NCBI GenBank assembly: GCA_027460605.1
Contig: JAPZAN010000213.1
Coordinates: 1-5,556, forward strand
Reading direction: 5' to 3'
Length of the DNA stretch: 5,556 bases
From: Candidatus Methanoperedens sp.
Lineage (GTDB): Archaea > Halobacteriota > Methanosarcinia > Methanosarcinales > Methanoperedenaceae
Shown here in pieces: positions 5,331-5,556 of the stretch. The notes beneath the pieces were generated by a model. The model had not been told where the DNA came from and searched no databases. It worked only from the letters and a program-made list of their open reading frames with translations. The translations under genes were made by a program, and so were the position numbers. Positions within the stretch are counted from its first letter, which is position 1; each line of letters begins with the position of its first letter.

Positions 5331-5556
5331 ATGTTTTCAAAAAATGAAAAATTACAACCCTGCTGGCATCGATTTATAGCTATATCTCTATTTTTTATAT
5401 ATTTCATAATATTGATTGCTCCAACCGGGGCTATAGGCTTGGATGCTCTTAATAATTCTTGCGTAGATTGCCATAAAACATTATCCCCATTTACAGATGA
5501 GCAGAACCGTTTTACTGAAATAAGACTCAACCATACCGAAAGAAATATCTCCTGCT
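5331..5556 (+). CDS. Secreted c-type cytochrome, probably multiheme, 5' part only
   Basis: The first 75 residues are visible and the frame is still open at the window end. After a short charged start (MFSKNEK), residues about 14-33 are a hydrophobic signal or anchor helix, with a likely signal peptidase region near APTGAIG (30-36). C44-V-D-C47-H48 is a CxxCH site for covalent heme c, so the mature protein acts outside the membrane. The last visible residue is C75, in ...RNISC, well placed to open a second CxxCH. His-68 could serve as a distal heme ligand. GGTGG at 5316-5320 lies 10 bases before ATG. Multiheme cytochromes are typical of ANME-2d archaea and of Archaeoglobales relatives and serve extracellular electron transfer. 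Only one complete heme site can be seen, so the 'multiheme' label is inference. Confidence 0.8.
   Translation, partial: MFSKNEKLQPCWHRFIAISLFFIYFIILIAPTGAIGLDALNNSCVDCHKTLSPFTDEQNRFTEIRLNHTERNISC

Noticed and set aside
5303..5530. Minus-strand open frame over the cytochrome start
   Set aside because: The plus strand has a ribosome site, signal peptide and CxxCH in one frame; the minus frame has none of these.

Overview
The window looks like archaeal chromosome, most likely a euryarchaeon of the Methanosarcinales/ANME-2d ('Candidatus Methanoperedens') type. The clues are TATA/BRE-style promoters with no bacterial -35/-10 boxes, a two-domain archaeal Cdc48/VAT ATPase, an ArsR-like archaeal heat-shock regulator, an archaeal NcsA/TtuA-type tRNA thiolase, and at the right edge a secreted c-type cytochrome of the kind abundant in ANME-2d. 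The genus is inference; the archaeal assignment is firm.

Layout, left to right. Bases 1-366 are the 3' end of purC (purine biosynthesis), cut by the window start. A 196-base spacer follows. It holds a T-rich candidate terminator for purC, then a TATA box and a dense cluster of CTAAC/GTTAG half-sites just before the next gene. Bases 563-3975 are a three-gene co-directional heat-shock operon: an HSR1/Phr-like winged-helix repressor, an Hsp20 small heat-shock protein, and a 728-residue Cdc48/VAT AAA+ unfoldase with a C-terminal HbYX proteasome-docking motif. The operon ends in a strong GC-rich hairpin followed by a run of T. A clear BRE/TATA promoter then drives an 85-residue membrane protein of unknown function (4094-4351). 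Its stop lies 2 bases from the stop of a convergent gene on the minus strand (4354-5211), a PP-loop tRNA 2-thiouridine synthase that seems to lack the first half of its N-terminal zinc finger. A 119-base divergent spacer separates this from a rightward multiheme-type cytochrome c gene that begins at 5331 and runs off the window.

How the genes work together: in the operon, Hsp20 would hold unfolding proteins, Cdc48 would unfold them or feed them to the 20S proteasome, and the repressor would shut the operon off in the absence of stress by binding at the transcription start. The operator contains a perfect CTAAC-N5-GTTAG, which as I recall is the motif protected by HSR1 in Archaeoglobus fulgidus. 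This makes the regulatory circuit the best supported story in the window. The other genes (purC, membrane protein, tRNA thiolase, cytochrome) show no obvious functional tie to it. No gene-free stretch exceeds 200 bases, and I saw no tRNA, rRNA, CRISPR array or mobile element.
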